Positions 35,271 to 44,193 are shown, numbered from the stretch's first letter. The stretch: 64,000 nt of DNA from Acidovorax radicis (GCF_020510705.1 NZ_CP075184.1:744001-808000), one strand, 5' to 3'. A program made the numbers and translations. Notes: a model not told the origin generated them from the letters alone.

Positions 35271-36880
35271 CTGCCGTCTTCACCTCCCGCTTCAACCCAG
35301 GCAGCGCCGAGGCCACCCAGCGCCGCGCAGCGCTGCAGGCCCGCCTTCATGCTCTGCGCGCGCTGGAAGAGCGTGCCGCCGCCGCCTCGGCCCGGTCGCT
35401 GCCCCAGTTTGAAAAACGCGGCCAGCTGCTGCCGCGCCAGCGGGTGGCACTGCTGCTGGATGCGGGTGCGCCCTGGCTGCCGCTGTGCACGCTGGCGGGC
35501 TACCTGCAGGACGTGAAAGACCCCGAGAAGTCCGTGCCCGGTGGCGGCATGGTCGCGGGCATCGGCTTTGTGAGTGGCGTGCGCTGCATGGTGGTGGCCA
35601 GCGACTCGGGCATCGAGGCCGGAGCCATCCAGCCCATGGGCCTGGAAAAGATTTTGCGCGTGCAGGAGATCGCGCTGCAAAACCGCTTGCCGTTCATCCA
35701 CTTGGTCGAGAGCGCGGGCGCCAACCTCATGCGCTATCGCGTGGAGGGCTTTGTGCACGGCGGCACGCTGTTCCGCAACCTCGCGCGGTTGTCGGCAGCG
35801 GGCATTCCGGTCATCACCGTGCAGCACGGCTCGGGCACTGCAGGCGGCGCTTACATGCCCGGCTTGTCGGACGTGGTCATCATGGTGCAGGGCCGCTCGC
35901 GCGCCTTTCTGGCCGGGCCGCCGTTGCTCAAGGCCGCTACTGGCGAGATCGCTACCGAGGAGGAGCTGGGCGGCGCCGAGATGCATACGGCGGTCTCTGG
36001 CCTGGGCGAATACCTGGCCCAGGACGACCGCGAGGCCATTGGCCTGGCACGCGATGTGGTGGCGCAGCTGGGGTGGAGTACGCACCGGCGAACCAGCGCA
36101 CCCGGGCCCACCTTGCCCGCCGACGACCTGCTGGCCCTGATGTCTGCCGACCTGCGCCAACCCGTGGACATGCGCGAGGTGATGGCGCGGCTGGTGGACG
36201 GCTCCGAGCTGCTCGAATTCAAGGCCCGCTACGGCATGGCCACCGTGTGCGCGCAGGGCCACATCCAGGGCCATGCGGTGGGCTTCATCAGCAACAACGG
36301 CCCCATCGACGTGGCGGGCGCCAACAAGGCCACGCACTTCATCCAGTGGATGTGCCAGCTGGGCCACCCCATCATCTACCTGCAGAACACCACGGGCTAC
36401 ATGGTGGGCAAGGACAGCGAGCAGGGCGGCATGATCAAGCACGGCAGCAAGATGATCCAGGCCGTGACCAACGCCACCGTGCCGCAGATCACCATCCAGT
36501 GCGGCGCCAGCTTTGGTGCGGGCAACTACGGCATGTGCGGGCGCGGCTATGCGCCGCGCTTCCTGTTCAGCTGGCCCGGTGCCAAGACGGCGGTGATGGG
36601 CGGCGAGCAGGCTGCGCGCACCATGCAGATCGTGACCGAGGCGGCGCTGGCGCGCAAAGGCATCACGCCCGACCCGGCCGAATCGCAGGCACAGTTCGAC
36701 AAGATCGTCGCCATGTTCGAGGCCCAGGCCGATGCGCTCTACACCAGCGGTCTGCTGCTGGACGACGGCGTGATCGACCCGCGCGACACGCGGGCCGTGC
36801 TGGCGTTTTGCCTGGACACCTGTGCCGAGGCGCAGGCCCGCACGCTGCGGCCCCTGAGCTTTGGCGTGGCGCGGATGTAA
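35267..36880 (+). CDS. Acyl-CoA carboxylase beta (carboxyltransferase) subunit
   Basis: Transfers carboxyl from biotin to an acyl-CoA. The 537 residues carry both carboxyltransferase halves: GGGMVAGIGFVSGVRCMVVASDSGIEAG, LPFIHLVESAGANLM, VQHGSGTAGGAYMPGLSDVVIMV, FISNNGPIDVAGANKATHFIQWMCQ, YLQNTTGYMVGKDSEQGGMIKHGSKMIQAV and CGASFGAGNYGMCGRGYAPRFLFSWP. These closely follow the methylcrotonyl-/geranyl-CoA carboxylase type rather than propionyl-CoA carboxylase. Its biotin-bearing partner is encoded 3.2 kb downstream (40073). Together with the SDR, dehydrogenase and hydratase genes this suggests an atuC-like role, but methylcrotonyl-CoA or another branched enoyl-CoA cannot be excluded. Confidence 0.92.
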   Translation: MTAVFTSRFNPGSAEATQRRAALQARLHALRALEERAAAASARSLPQFEKRGQLLPRQRVALLLDAGAPWLPLCTLAGYLQDVKDPEKSVPGGGMVAGIGFVSGVRCMVVASDSGIEAGAIQPMGLEKILRVQEIALQNRLPFIHLVESAGANLMRYRVEGFVHGGTLFRNLARLSAAGIPVITVQHGSGTAGGAYMPGLSDVVIMVQGRSRAFLAGPPLLKAATGEIATEEELGGAEMHTAVSGLGEYLAQDDREAIGLARDVVAQLGWSTHRRTSAPGPTLPADDLLALMSADLRQPVDMREVMARLVDGSELLEFKARYGMATVCAQGHIQGHAVGFISNNGPIDVAGANKATHFIQWMCQLGHPIIYLQNTTGYMVGKDSEQGGMIKHGSKMIQAVTNATVPQITIQCGASFGAGNYGMCGRGYAPRFLFSWPGAKTAVMGGEQAARTMQIVTEAALARKGITPDPAESQAQFDKIVAMFEAQADALYTSGLLLDDGVIDPRDTRAVLAFCLDTCAEAQARTLRPLSFGVARM

Positions 36881-36902
36881 GAGGCGATATCACCAGCGCG
36901 AC

Positions 36903-38033
36903 ATGGCCGAGCCTCTCAAATACCTGCTGAACGACACCGTGCCCCCGCGCATCGCGGCCATGGTGCGGCGCGCGTGGCGGTCTTTCGACACCAAGGCGTT
37001 CTTGCGCCAGATCGAGCCCGGCTACGAATCGCTGGAGCTGATGGCGCGCGGCCAGCGCATTGCGCAGGCCCTGCAGATACACCTGCCGCAAGACGTGCCG
37101 CGTGCGCTGGGTGTGCTGGTCGATTCGATGGACCCGCCGATGGGTATCGATGCGGCGGGTGAGCCCGATGCGGCTGACCGCCCTTACAGCGCATTTCTGT
37201 ACCTGCCATACAGCATGTACATCGGCGTACAGGGGCTCGCGCACTTTGAGGCGGCCATGGTCGCGCAGCACGCGCTCACTCAGCGCTTTACGGCGGAGTT
37301 CTGCATTCGCCCCTACCTGCTGCACCACCAGGGCGCCACGCTCGCGCGGCTGCACGACTGGGCGCAGGACGACAACGCCCATGTGCGCCGTCTGGTGAGC
37401 GAAGGCACGCGGCCCCGCCTGCCCTGGGCGCCGCGTTTGCCTGCATTCCAGAACAACCCGCAACTGGCCCTGCCGTTGCTCGATGCGCTCAAGGACGACC
37501 CATCGTCCTACGTGCGTCGCTCCGTGGCCAACCACCTGGGCGACATCGCCAAGGACCACCCCGACCTGGCCGTGGGCACCGCGCGCACCTGGCTGCAGGG
37601 CGCGCCCGCACCGCGCGAGGCCCTGGTGCGCCACGGCCTGCGTTTTCTCATCAAACGCGGCGACGCCGCTGCGCTCGATGCCCTGGGCGTGGGCCATGCC
37701 GTGGCGCTGGATGTGCGGGCCGCGCGCGTGCTGCCCGCCCGCGCACGCATCGGCGACAAGGTGCGCATCGAGGTCGAACTGCACAACCCCACACCCCAGC
37801 CCCAGCGCGTGCTGGCGGACCTGAAGGTGCACTACGTCAAGGCCCACGGCGGTGCGGCGCCCAAGGTGTTCAAGCTGCAGACGCTGGACATCGCCCCCGG
37901 CGCCACCGTGGCGGTGGGCAAGACGCTGTCACTGCAGCAGATGACCACACGCACCCACTACCCCGGCGCGCACCAGGTGGAGCTGGTGCTCAACGGGCGG
38001 CCCCAGCCGCTGGGGCAGTTTCAGCTTTCGTGA
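36903..38033 (+). CDS. AlkC/AlkD-like HEAT-repeat DNA alkylation repair protein
   Basis: A 376-residue helical-repeat protein. Family marks are DWAQDDNAHVRRLVSEGTRPRLPWAPRLPAF and ALPLLDALKDDPSSYVRRSVANHLGDIAKDHPDLAV, characteristic of the AlkC branch of alkylpurine glycosylases, which remove alkylated bases without base flipping. The C-terminal part (about 270-376) is a beta-rich tail ending in RTHYPGAHQVELVLNGR. It lies 22 bases after the carboxylase beta gene and 53 bases before an acyl-CoA dehydrogenase, in the middle of a catabolic operon where a DNA repair enzyme is unexpected. Start at 36903. Confidence 0.85.
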   Translation: MAEPLKYLLNDTVPPRIAAMVRRAWRSFDTKAFLRQIEPGYESLELMARGQRIAQALQIHLPQDVPRALGVLVDSMDPPMGIDAAGEPDAADRPYSAFLYLPYSMYIGVQGLAHFEAAMVAQHALTQRFTAEFCIRPYLLHHQGATLARLHDWAQDDNAHVRRLVSEGTRPRLPWAPRLPAFQNNPQLALPLLDALKDDPSSYVRRSVANHLGDIAKDHPDLAVGTARTWLQGAPAPREALVRHGLRFLIKRGDAAALDALGVGHAVALDVRAARVLPARARIGDKVRIEVELHNPTPQPQRVLADLKVHYVKAHGGAAPKVFKLQTLDIAPGATVAVGKTLSLQQMTTRTHYPGAHQVELVLNGRPQPLGQFQLS

Positions 38034-38086
38034 TCGAGGTTTGCAGGCACACCAACACACAGACGCAACAGCAGGAGACAAGCACC

Positions 38087-39265
38087 ATGCAGTTCACACA
38101 CGAGCACCGCGAGATCCAGAAGACCCTCAAGCGTTTCATCGACGAAGAGATCAACCCCCATGTGGACGAATGGGAAGCGGCCGAGATCTTCCCCGCACAC
38201 GAGGTCTTCAAGAAGATGGGCAACCTGGGCCTGCTGGGCCTGTGCAAGCCCGAGGAATATGGCGGCGCAGGGCTGGACTACTCCTACAGCCTGGCCATGG
38301 CCGAGGCGCTGGGCCACATCCACTGCGGCGGCGTGCCCATGGCCATCGGCGTGCAGACCGACATGTGCACCCCGGCGCTGGCGCGCTACGGCAGCGAAGA
38401 ACTCAAGCGGAACTTTCTGGCCCCTGCGATTGCGGGCGACATGGTGGGCTGCATTGGCGTGAGCGAGCCTGCGGCGGGCAGCGATGTGTCGGGCATCAAA
38501 AGCGTGGCGCGCAAGGATGGTGACGACTACGTGATCACCGGCCAGAAGATGTGGATCACCAACAGCCTGCAGGCCGACTGGATGTGCATGCTGGTCAACA
38601 CGGGCGAAGGCCCCGTGCACAAGAACAAGAGCCTGGTGATGGTGCCCATGCGCGATGGCCCGGGTGGCAAGCTCACCAAGGGCATCGAGGTGGCGCAAAA
38701 GATCCGCAAGATCGGCATGCACAGCAGCGACACCGGCCTGATCTACTTTGACGAGGTGCGCGTTCCGCAGCGTTACCGCATCGGTGCCGAAGGGCAGGGC
38801 TTCATCTACCAGATGCAGCAATTCCAGGAAGAGCGCCTGTGGTGCGCCGCCAGCACGCTTGAATCGCTGAACCACTGCATCCAGTGGACCATCGACTACG
38901 CGCAGGAGCGCAAGCTGTTTGGCGCCACGCTGGCCGACCAGCAGTGGGTGCAGTTCAAGCTGGCCGAGCTCAAGACCGAGGTCGAGGCCCTGCGCGCGCT
39001 CACCTACCGCGCCTGCGATCTGTACGTGAACGGGCAGGACGTGCTGGAGCTCGCCAGCATGGCCAAGCTCAAGGCCGGCCGCCTGAACCGCGAGGTGCCC
39101 GACACCTGCCTGCAGTTCTGGGGCGGCATGGGCTTCACGCTGGAGAACAAGGTCTCGCGCATGTACCGCGACGGGCGGCTGGCGTCCATCGGCGGGGGCG
39201 CGGATGAAGTGATGCTGGGCATTCTCGCCAAGCTCATGGGCATCGCCAAGCGGCCCGTGCACTGA
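38087..39265 (+). CDS. Acyl-CoA dehydrogenase (AtuD-like)
   Basis: A 392-residue FAD-dependent acyl-CoA dehydrogenase: GCIGVSEPAAGSDVSGIKSVARKDGDDYVITGQKMWITNSLQADWM, KIGMHSSDTGLIYFDEVRVPQRYRIG, FQEERLWCAASTLESL, and C-terminal FWGGMGFTLENKVSRMYRDGRLASIGGGADEVML. The last segment holds the position of the catalytic base. The N-terminal INPHVDEWEAAEIFPAHEVFKKMG and CGGVPMAIGVQTDM are like citronellyl-CoA dehydrogenases of atu clusters, by memory. The RBS GGAG (38073) and ATG at 38087 define the start. It follows the AlkC-like gene. Confidence 0.93.
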   Translation: MQFTHEHREIQKTLKRFIDEEINPHVDEWEAAEIFPAHEVFKKMGNLGLLGLCKPEEYGGAGLDYSYSLAMAEALGHIHCGGVPMAIGVQTDMCTPALARYGSEELKRNFLAPAIAGDMVGCIGVSEPAAGSDVSGIKSVARKDGDDYVITGQKMWITNSLQADWMCMLVNTGEGPVHKNKSLVMVPMRDGPGGKLTKGIEVAQKIRKIGMHSSDTGLIYFDEVRVPQRYRIGAEGQGFIYQMQQFQEERLWCAASTLESLNHCIQWTIDYAQERKLFGATLADQQWVQFKLAELKTEVEALRALTYRACDLYVNGQDVLELASMAKLKAGRLNREVPDTCLQFWGGMGFTLENKVSRMYRDGRLASIGGGADEVMLGILAKLMGIAKRPVH

Positions 39266-39266
39266 C

Positions 39267-40076
39267 ATGGCTGATTCGCTGGTGATCGACCGCGCGCCGC
39301 TTGCCAGCGGCAGCGTGGAAACCTGGACGCTCAACGACCCGGCCAGCCGCAATGCGCTGTCAGAAGCCATGGTGGACGGTTTGATAGCCGCGTGTGAGCA
39401 GGCTGCGGCCGATGCCGACCTGCGCGGCGTGGTGTTGCGCGGTGCCGGTGGGCACTTCTGCGCGGGGGGCAGCCTGGGCGGCTTTGCCAAGACCATTGGC
39501 CAGCCCCTGGCTGCCGGCACAGCCGACCCGCTGGTGCCACTGAACCGCCGCTTTGGCGCGTTGCTGCAGGCCCTGTGCGCACTTCCGCAGTGGCTCATCG
39601 TGGCGGTGGAGGGCGCGGCCCTGGGTGGCGGCTTTGGGATCGTGTGCTGCGCCGACCATGTGCTGGCCCATACCAGCGCGCAGTTCGCCACGCCCGAGGT
39701 CACGCTGGGCATCGTGCCTGCGCAGATTGCGCCCTTTGTGGTACGGCGCCTTGGCTCAGTGGCGGCGCGGCGGTGTTTGCTTACTGGGGAGCGCTGGGAT
39801 GCTGCGAAAGCTCAACGCGCAGGGCTGGTGGATGAGGTGGTCGCTGGCGACATGGAGACTGCTGTGCAAGCCGTCATCGCGCGCCACGTCGCCGCAGCGC
39901 CGCAGGCCGTGGCCGCCACCAAACGCTTATTGCTGGCCCAGTCCGAGACGCCGTTGCCTGCGCTGCTGGATGAAGCGGCGATTGCTTTTGCGCAAGCGCT
40001 GCGTGGGTCCGAGGCGCCGCAAGGGCTGGTGGCGTTTGCTGCGCGCAAGGCACCACCCTGGAGTGCGAAACCATGA
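39267..40076 (+). CDS. Enoyl-CoA hydratase (glutaconyl-type, LiuC/AtuE-like)
   Basis: A 269-residue crotonase family enzyme. Motifs: GGHFCAGGSLGGFAK (first oxyanion-hole element), VAVEGAALGGGFGIVCCADHVLAHTSAQFATPEVTLGIVPAQIAPFVVRRLG. The PAQIAPFVVRRLG stretch is characteristic of methylglutaconyl- and isohexenylglutaconyl-CoA hydratases, the step right after a carboxylase of the LiuBD or AtuCF type. That fits its position between the dehydrogenase and the biotin carboxylase genes. It begins one base after the previous stop, and its own stop overlaps the next start by four bases. Confidence 0.9.
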   Translation: MADSLVIDRAPLASGSVETWTLNDPASRNALSEAMVDGLIAACEQAAADADLRGVVLRGAGGHFCAGGSLGGFAKTIGQPLAAGTADPLVPLNRRFGALLQALCALPQWLIVAVEGAALGGGFGIVCCADHVLAHTSAQFATPEVTLGIVPAQIAPFVVRRLGSVAARRCLLTGERWDAAKAQRAGLVDEVVAGDMETAVQAVIARHVAAAPQAVAATKRLLLAQSETPLPALLDEAAIAFAQALRGSEAPQGLVAFAARKAPPWSAKP

Positions 40077-42097
40077 AAAAGATACTTGTAGCGAACCGAT
40101 CCGAGATCGCCCGCCGCATCATCCACACCGCTCACCGCATGGGCATCGAAACGGTCGCCGTCTACTCCGACCCCGATGCCAACGCCCAACATGTGCGCGA
40201 AGCCACCCAGGCCGTCGCGCTAGGCGGCGCAGCCAGCGCCGACACCTACCTGCGTACCGACAAGCTGCTGGCCGCAGCCCGAGCTACAGGTGCCGATGCT
40301 GTACATCCCGGATATGGCTTCCTCAGCGAGAACGCCGACTTTGCCCAAGCGGTGGTCGATGCGGGCCTGACCTGGATCGGCCCCGCGCCCGCCGCCATAC
40401 GTGCGCTGGGCAGCAAGTCCGGTGCGAAGGCTTTGGCGGCCACGCATGGGGTGCCCTGTCTGCCGGGTTATGCGGGGGACGACCAGAGTGATGAACGTTT
40501 TGCGCAAGAGGCCGCGCGCATCGGCTACCCCGCCATGGTCAAGGCCGTGGCGGGTGGGGGAGGGCGCGGCATGCGGCTAGTCACCGATGCGGCGCAACTG
40601 CCCGCCGCACTGGCCAGCGCGCGGTCCGAAGCGCTGGTGGGCTTTGGCTGTGGTGACTTGCTCATCGAACGCGCACTGCTGCAGCCCCGCCATGTGGAGG
40701 TGCAAATCTTTGCCGACGCCCACGGCGCGTGCATCCACCTGGGCGAGCGCGATTGCTCGGTGCAACGCCGCCACCAGAAGGTCATTGAGGAGTCCCCCAG
40801 CCCCGCCGTGGACGCAGCGCTGCGCGAGCGCATGGGCGCCTGCGCTGTGGCGCTGGCGCAGGCCGCTGGCTATGTGGGTGCGGGCACGGTGGAATTCCTT
40901 CTGGATGGGGCTGAATTCTTCTTAATGGAGATGAACACCCGCCTGCAAGTGGAGCACCCGGTGACCGAAGCGCTCACGGGGCTGGACCTGGTGGAATGGC
41001 AAATCCGCGTGGCACGTGGCGAGCCGCTGCCGCTCACGCAAGACCAGGTGCATCTGCAAGGCCACGCCATCGAAGTGCGCCTGTGCGCCGAAGACGCGCA
41101 CTTTCGCCCGCACACCGGCCGCGTGCTGCACTTCAGCGCGCCGCCTGCCGCAGCCTTCGAGCGCACTGCCATGGGCGCCTTGCGCTTCGATCACGCGCTA
41201 GAAGAGGGCGCCGAGGTATCGCCCCACTACGACGCCATGCTGGGCAAGCTCATCGTGCACGCCGCCACGCGGGCCGATGCCATTGACGCGCTGGTCCGCG
41301 CGCTGCAGGGCACCAGCGTGCTGGGCCTGCTCACCAACCGCGCGTTTTTGGCAGCGTGCCTTGGCCACCCAGTGTTTCGCGACGGCAAAGCGCTGGTGCC
41401 GTTTCTGGCCGAGCATGCCAAAGAGCTGCAAGCGTCGCTATTGAAAGAGGAGCTATCAGCGCTTATCCCATCAGCGCTATCGGCCATTTTTACTTCAAAT
41501 TGTTCTGCGCCAGCCTCCGCAAGCCTGCCTTGCACCCTGGCCCGCCCGCTGCGCCTGCGCCACCAGGGCGAAGTGCACGCGCTTGCCGTGCGCGAGCTGG
41601 GCGCGGGCCGGCTGCACGTGGAGCACACAGACGCGACCACGGGCCAGCTGAATACCACCACCGTGCAACTCACCCCGCACCCCGGCGGCGCCATACGCAC
41701 CACCACGCGCAGCGGGGCAGAGGGCGGCGTGCAGGCTGACCACACCGTCCGCACCTTGCGCGTGGCCCCCTTGCGATGGCACTGGCAAGCGGGCGGCGTG
41801 GACGGCTGGATGGAAGACGCATCGTGGGAGCCCGCCGCGCGCGCAGGTGCCGCCGGTGGCGCCACCGAGCTGCGCGCGCCCTTCAACGGCAAGGTGGTCG
41901 CGCTGCCTGTGGCTGCAGGGCAGGCGCTGGCGGCAGGCGACACCGTGTTGGTCATCGAATCCATGAAGCTCGAACACAGCCTGGCATGCCCCGTGGCCGC
42001 CACAGTGGCCGAGCTGCTGGTCGCGCCCGGCCAGCAGGTGTCGCCCGGCCAGGTGCTGGCCCGCTTTGCGCCCGCCACGCCAGGAGCCACCGCATGA
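40073..42097 (+). CDS. Biotin carboxylase/biotin carrier (acyl-CoA carboxylase alpha subunit)
   Basis: Carboxylates biotin with bicarbonate and ATP, then delivers it to the beta subunit. The 674 residues contain the biotin carboxylase N-domain (KKILVANRSEIARRIIHTA), the ATP-grasp domain (MVKAVAGGGGRGMRLV; RHVEVQIFADAHGACIHLGERDCSVQRRHQKVIEESPSP; FFLMEMNTRLQVEHPVTE), the C-domain (EVRLCAEDAHFRPHTGR) and a C-terminal biotinyl domain with VIESMKLEHS, where Lys632 is the biotin site. Residues about 455-476, in the linker before the BT-like domain, are encoded by a reverse copy of the dispersed repeat (41436-41500). Partner of the beta subunit at 35267. Confidence 0.94.
   Translation: MKKILVANRSEIARRIIHTAHRMGIETVAVYSDPDANAQHVREATQAVALGGAASADTYLRTDKLLAAARATGADAVHPGYGFLSENADFAQAVVDAGLTWIGPAPAAIRALGSKSGAKALAATHGVPCLPGYAGDDQSDERFAQEAARIGYPAMVKAVAGGGGRGMRLVTDAAQLPAALASARSEALVGFGCGDLLIERALLQPRHVEVQIFADAHGACIHLGERDCSVQRRHQKVIEESPSPAVDAALRERMGACAVALAQAAGYVGAGTVEFLLDGAEFFLMEMNTRLQVEHPVTEALTGLDLVEWQIRVARGEPLPLTQDQVHLQGHAIEVRLCAEDAHFRPHTGRVLHFSAPPAAAFERTAMGALRFDHALEEGAEVSPHYDAMLGKLIVHAATRADAIDALVRALQGTSVLGLLTNRAFLAACLGHPVFRDGKALVPFLAEHAKELQASLLKEELSALIPSALSAIFTSNCSAPASASLPCTLARPLRLRHQGEVHALAVRELGAGRLHVEHTDATTGQLNTTTVQLTPHPGGAIRTTTRSGAEGGVQADHTVRTLRVAPLRWHWQAGGVDGWMEDASWEPAARAGAAGGATELRAPFNGKVVALPVAAGQALAAGDTVLVIESMKLEHSLACPVAATVAELLVAPGQQVSPGQVLARFAPATPGATA
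41436..41500 (-). repeat. Dispersed repeat, in-frame copy in the carboxylase alpha gene
   Basis: Read on the minus strand this is TTTGAAGTAAAAATGG, CCGATAGCGCTGATGGG, ATAAGCGCTGATAGCT, CCTCTTTCAATAGC: the same AT ends and AGCGC core pair as the other copies, in the opposite orientation. It translates in frame as an AT-rich stretch (SLLKEELSALIPSALSAIFTSN) within an otherwise GC-rich gene. Confidence 0.7.
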
Positions 42098-43278
42098 CGG
42101 CCACGACCGGCACGGGTGTAACGACGGCGGTGGCCAGCGATGAAGACCGCACCGCCCTCACCGACACCGTCACCCGATTCGCCCGCACCGAGATCGCGCC
42201 GCATGTGGACGCGTGGGATGCCGCCGGTGAATTCCCTCGCAGCCTGTACCGCCGCGCGGCCGACCTGGGCCTGCTGGGGCTGGGCTACCCCGAACAGTAC
42301 GGCGGCACGCCCGCCAGCTACCTGCTTCGCCTGCCACTGTGGCGCGCGCTCAGCCGCCATGGCGCCAGCGGCGGTGTGCTGGCCAGCCTGCTGTCGCACA
42401 ACATCGGCCTTCCGCCCGTGCTGGCGCATGGCAGCGACGCGGTGCGCGCCGAGGTCATTCCACCGGTGCTGGCGGGCGAACAGATTGCCGCGCTGGCGAT
42501 CACCGAGCCCGGTGGCGGGTCGGACGTGGCGCAGCTCAAGACCACCGCGCGGCGTGAGGGCGATGAGTACATCGTCAACGGTGAAAAGGTGTTCATCACC
42601 TCCGGCATGCGCGCGGACTGGATCACGGTGGCTGTGAGGACCGGGGAGGTCGGATGCAAGGGCAGCGCAGGCATCTCCATGCTGCTCATCCCGGGCCACA
42701 GCGCAGGCCTGTCGCGCAGCAAGCTCGACAAGATGGGCTGGCTCTGCTCCGACACCGCCCACCTGCGCTTTGACAGCGTGCGTGTGCCCGCCCGCTACCT
42801 GCTGGGCGAAGAGGGCGCGGGCTTTCGCATCATCATGGCCAACTTCAACGGCGAGCGCTTTGGCCTCGCCGCGTCGGCCCTGGGCTTTGCCGAGGCCTGC
42901 TACGACGAGGCCCTGGCCTGGGCTCGCCAGCGCAAGACCTTTGGCGCCGCGCTGGTCGAGCACCAGGTCATCCGCCACAAGCTGGTGGACATGCAGATGC
43001 GCATCCAGTCCACCGCCGCGTGGTGCGAATCCGTGGCCGCGCAGGCCGACGCGGGGCGCACCGGCCCCGAGTTGGTTGCCAACGTCTGCCTGCTGAAAAA
43101 CCACGCCACCCAAACCATGCAGTTCTGCGCCGACCAGGCCGTGCAGATCCTGGGCGGCATGGGCTTCATGCGCGGCACCGTCAGCGAGCGCATTTACCGC
43201 GAGGTCAAGGTCATGATGATCGGCGGCGGTGCGGAAGAGATCATGAAGGACCTGGCTGCAAAACAGCTCGGCATTTGA
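42094..43278 (+). CDS. Acyl-CoA dehydrogenase
   Basis: Second acyl-CoA dehydrogenase of the operon, 394 residues. Motifs: LAITEPGGGSDVAQLKTTARREGDEYIVNGEKVFITSGMRADWI, KMGWLCSDTAHLRFDSVRVPARYLLGEEGAGF, NFNGERFGLAASALGFAEACYDEAL, and FCADQAVQILGGMGFMRGTVSERIYREVKVMMIGGGAEEIMKDL. It is distinct from the dehydrogenase at 38.1 kb. The ATG overlaps the carboxylase stop by four bases. With two dehydrogenases on either side of a carboxylase, one probably makes the carboxylase substrate and the other acts on a later or alternative acyl-CoA. Confidence 0.93.
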   Translation: MTATTGTGVTTAVASDEDRTALTDTVTRFARTEIAPHVDAWDAAGEFPRSLYRRAADLGLLGLGYPEQYGGTPASYLLRLPLWRALSRHGASGGVLASLLSHNIGLPPVLAHGSDAVRAEVIPPVLAGEQIAALAITEPGGGSDVAQLKTTARREGDEYIVNGEKVFITSGMRADWITVAVRTGEVGCKGSAGISMLLIPGHSAGLSRSKLDKMGWLCSDTAHLRFDSVRVPARYLLGEEGAGFRIIMANFNGERFGLAASALGFAEACYDEALAWARQRKTFGAALVEHQVIRHKLVDMQMRIQSTAAWCESVAAQADAGRTGPELVANVCLLKNHATQTMQFCADQAVQILGGMGFMRGTVSERIYREVKVMMIGGGAEEIMKDLAAKQLGI

Positions 43279-43296
43279 ATGAAGGAGACAGCCACC

Positions 43297-44193
43297 ATGC
43301 ACAGCACCGACCACGGCAACAAAGCCATCATCACCTGCGCCATCACCGGCGTGCTGACGGACCCCGGCCAGCACCACGTGCCCGTCACGCCCGAGCAACT
43401 GGCAAAAGAGGCCCGCCGTGCGTACGACGCTGGCGCCGCCGTGGTGCACGTGCACTTTCGCAACCAGGAGCCCGGCAAGGGCCACCTGCCCAGCTGGGAC
43501 CCGCAGGTGGCGCGCAACTGCGTGCAAGCCATGCGCGAGGCCTGCCCGGGTTTGATCATCAACCAGACCACCGGCGTGGTCGGCCCCAATTACCAAGGCC
43601 CGCTCGACTGCCTGCGCGCCACCCGCCCCGAGATGGCGGCCTGCAACGCCGGCTCGCTCAACTACCTGAAGGTGCGCAGCAACGGCACCTGGGCCTGGCC
43701 GCCCATGCTGTTCGACAACCAGCCCGCCAAGGTCAAGGACTTCATCGACGTGATGCTGGAGACCGGCACGCTGCCCGAGTTTGAATGCTTTGACGTGGGC
43801 ATCGTGCGCTGCGTGGAGATGTATGTGCAGACCGGCATGTACACCCAAGGCCTGCCCGAATACAACTTTGTGATGGGCGTCGAATCCGGCATGCCTGCGG
43901 ACCCGGACCTGCTGCCCATTTTGCTCAAGCTCAAGATCAAGGACGCCCCCTGGCAAGCCACCGTCATCGGCCGCAGCGAGATCTGGCCCGTGCACCAGCG
44001 CGTGGCAGAGCTGGGCGGGCATCTGCGCACGGGGCTGGAGGACACGTTCTATCTGCCGGACGGGACCAAGGCGGATTCGAACGGACCGTTGATTGAACAG
44101 CTGGCGCAGTACGCGCGCAACGCGGGGCGGGAGGTGGCGTCGCCGCAGGAGGCGCGGGGGATGTTGGGGTTGAAGACTGCGGTCATGCCATAA
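43297..44193 (+). CDS. BKACE-family (3-keto-5-aminohexanoate cleavage-type) enzyme
   Basis: Zinc-dependent TIM-barrel enzyme that splits a beta-keto acid with acetyl-CoA to give a CoA ester and acetoacetate. The 298-residue protein carries the family marks KAIITCAITGVLTD, AGAAVVHVHFRNQEPGKGHLPSWD with the metal-binding HxH (about residues 47-49), LIINQTTGVVG and FECFDVGIVRCVEMYVQTGMY. The RBS AAGGAG (43282-43287) precedes the ATG at 43297; an in-frame ATG at 43279 lies at the RBS and is disfavoured. Last gene of the carboxylase operon, it could supply the cleavage step that HMG-CoA-type lyases provide in liu and atu pathways, which is inference. Confidence 0.9.
   Translation: MHSTDHGNKAIITCAITGVLTDPGQHHVPVTPEQLAKEARRAYDAGAAVVHVHFRNQEPGKGHLPSWDPQVARNCVQAMREACPGLIINQTTGVVGPNYQGPLDCLRATRPEMAACNAGSLNYLKVRSNGTWAWPPMLFDNQPAKVKDFIDVMLETGTLPEFECFDVGIVRCVEMYVQTGMYTQGLPEYNFVMGVESGMPADPDLLPILLKLKIKDAPWQATVIGRSEIWPVHQRVAELGGHLRTGLEDTFYLPDGTKADSNGPLIEQLAQYARNAGREVASPQEARGMLGLKTAVMP

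Noticed and set aside
35267-42097. Leucine (liu) operon identity for the carboxylase cluster
   Set aside because: There is no MerR-type regulator or HMG-CoA lyase gene, and the TetR-SDR-beta-dehydrogenase-hydratase-alpha order fits atu better; still open until subunit phylogeny is done.
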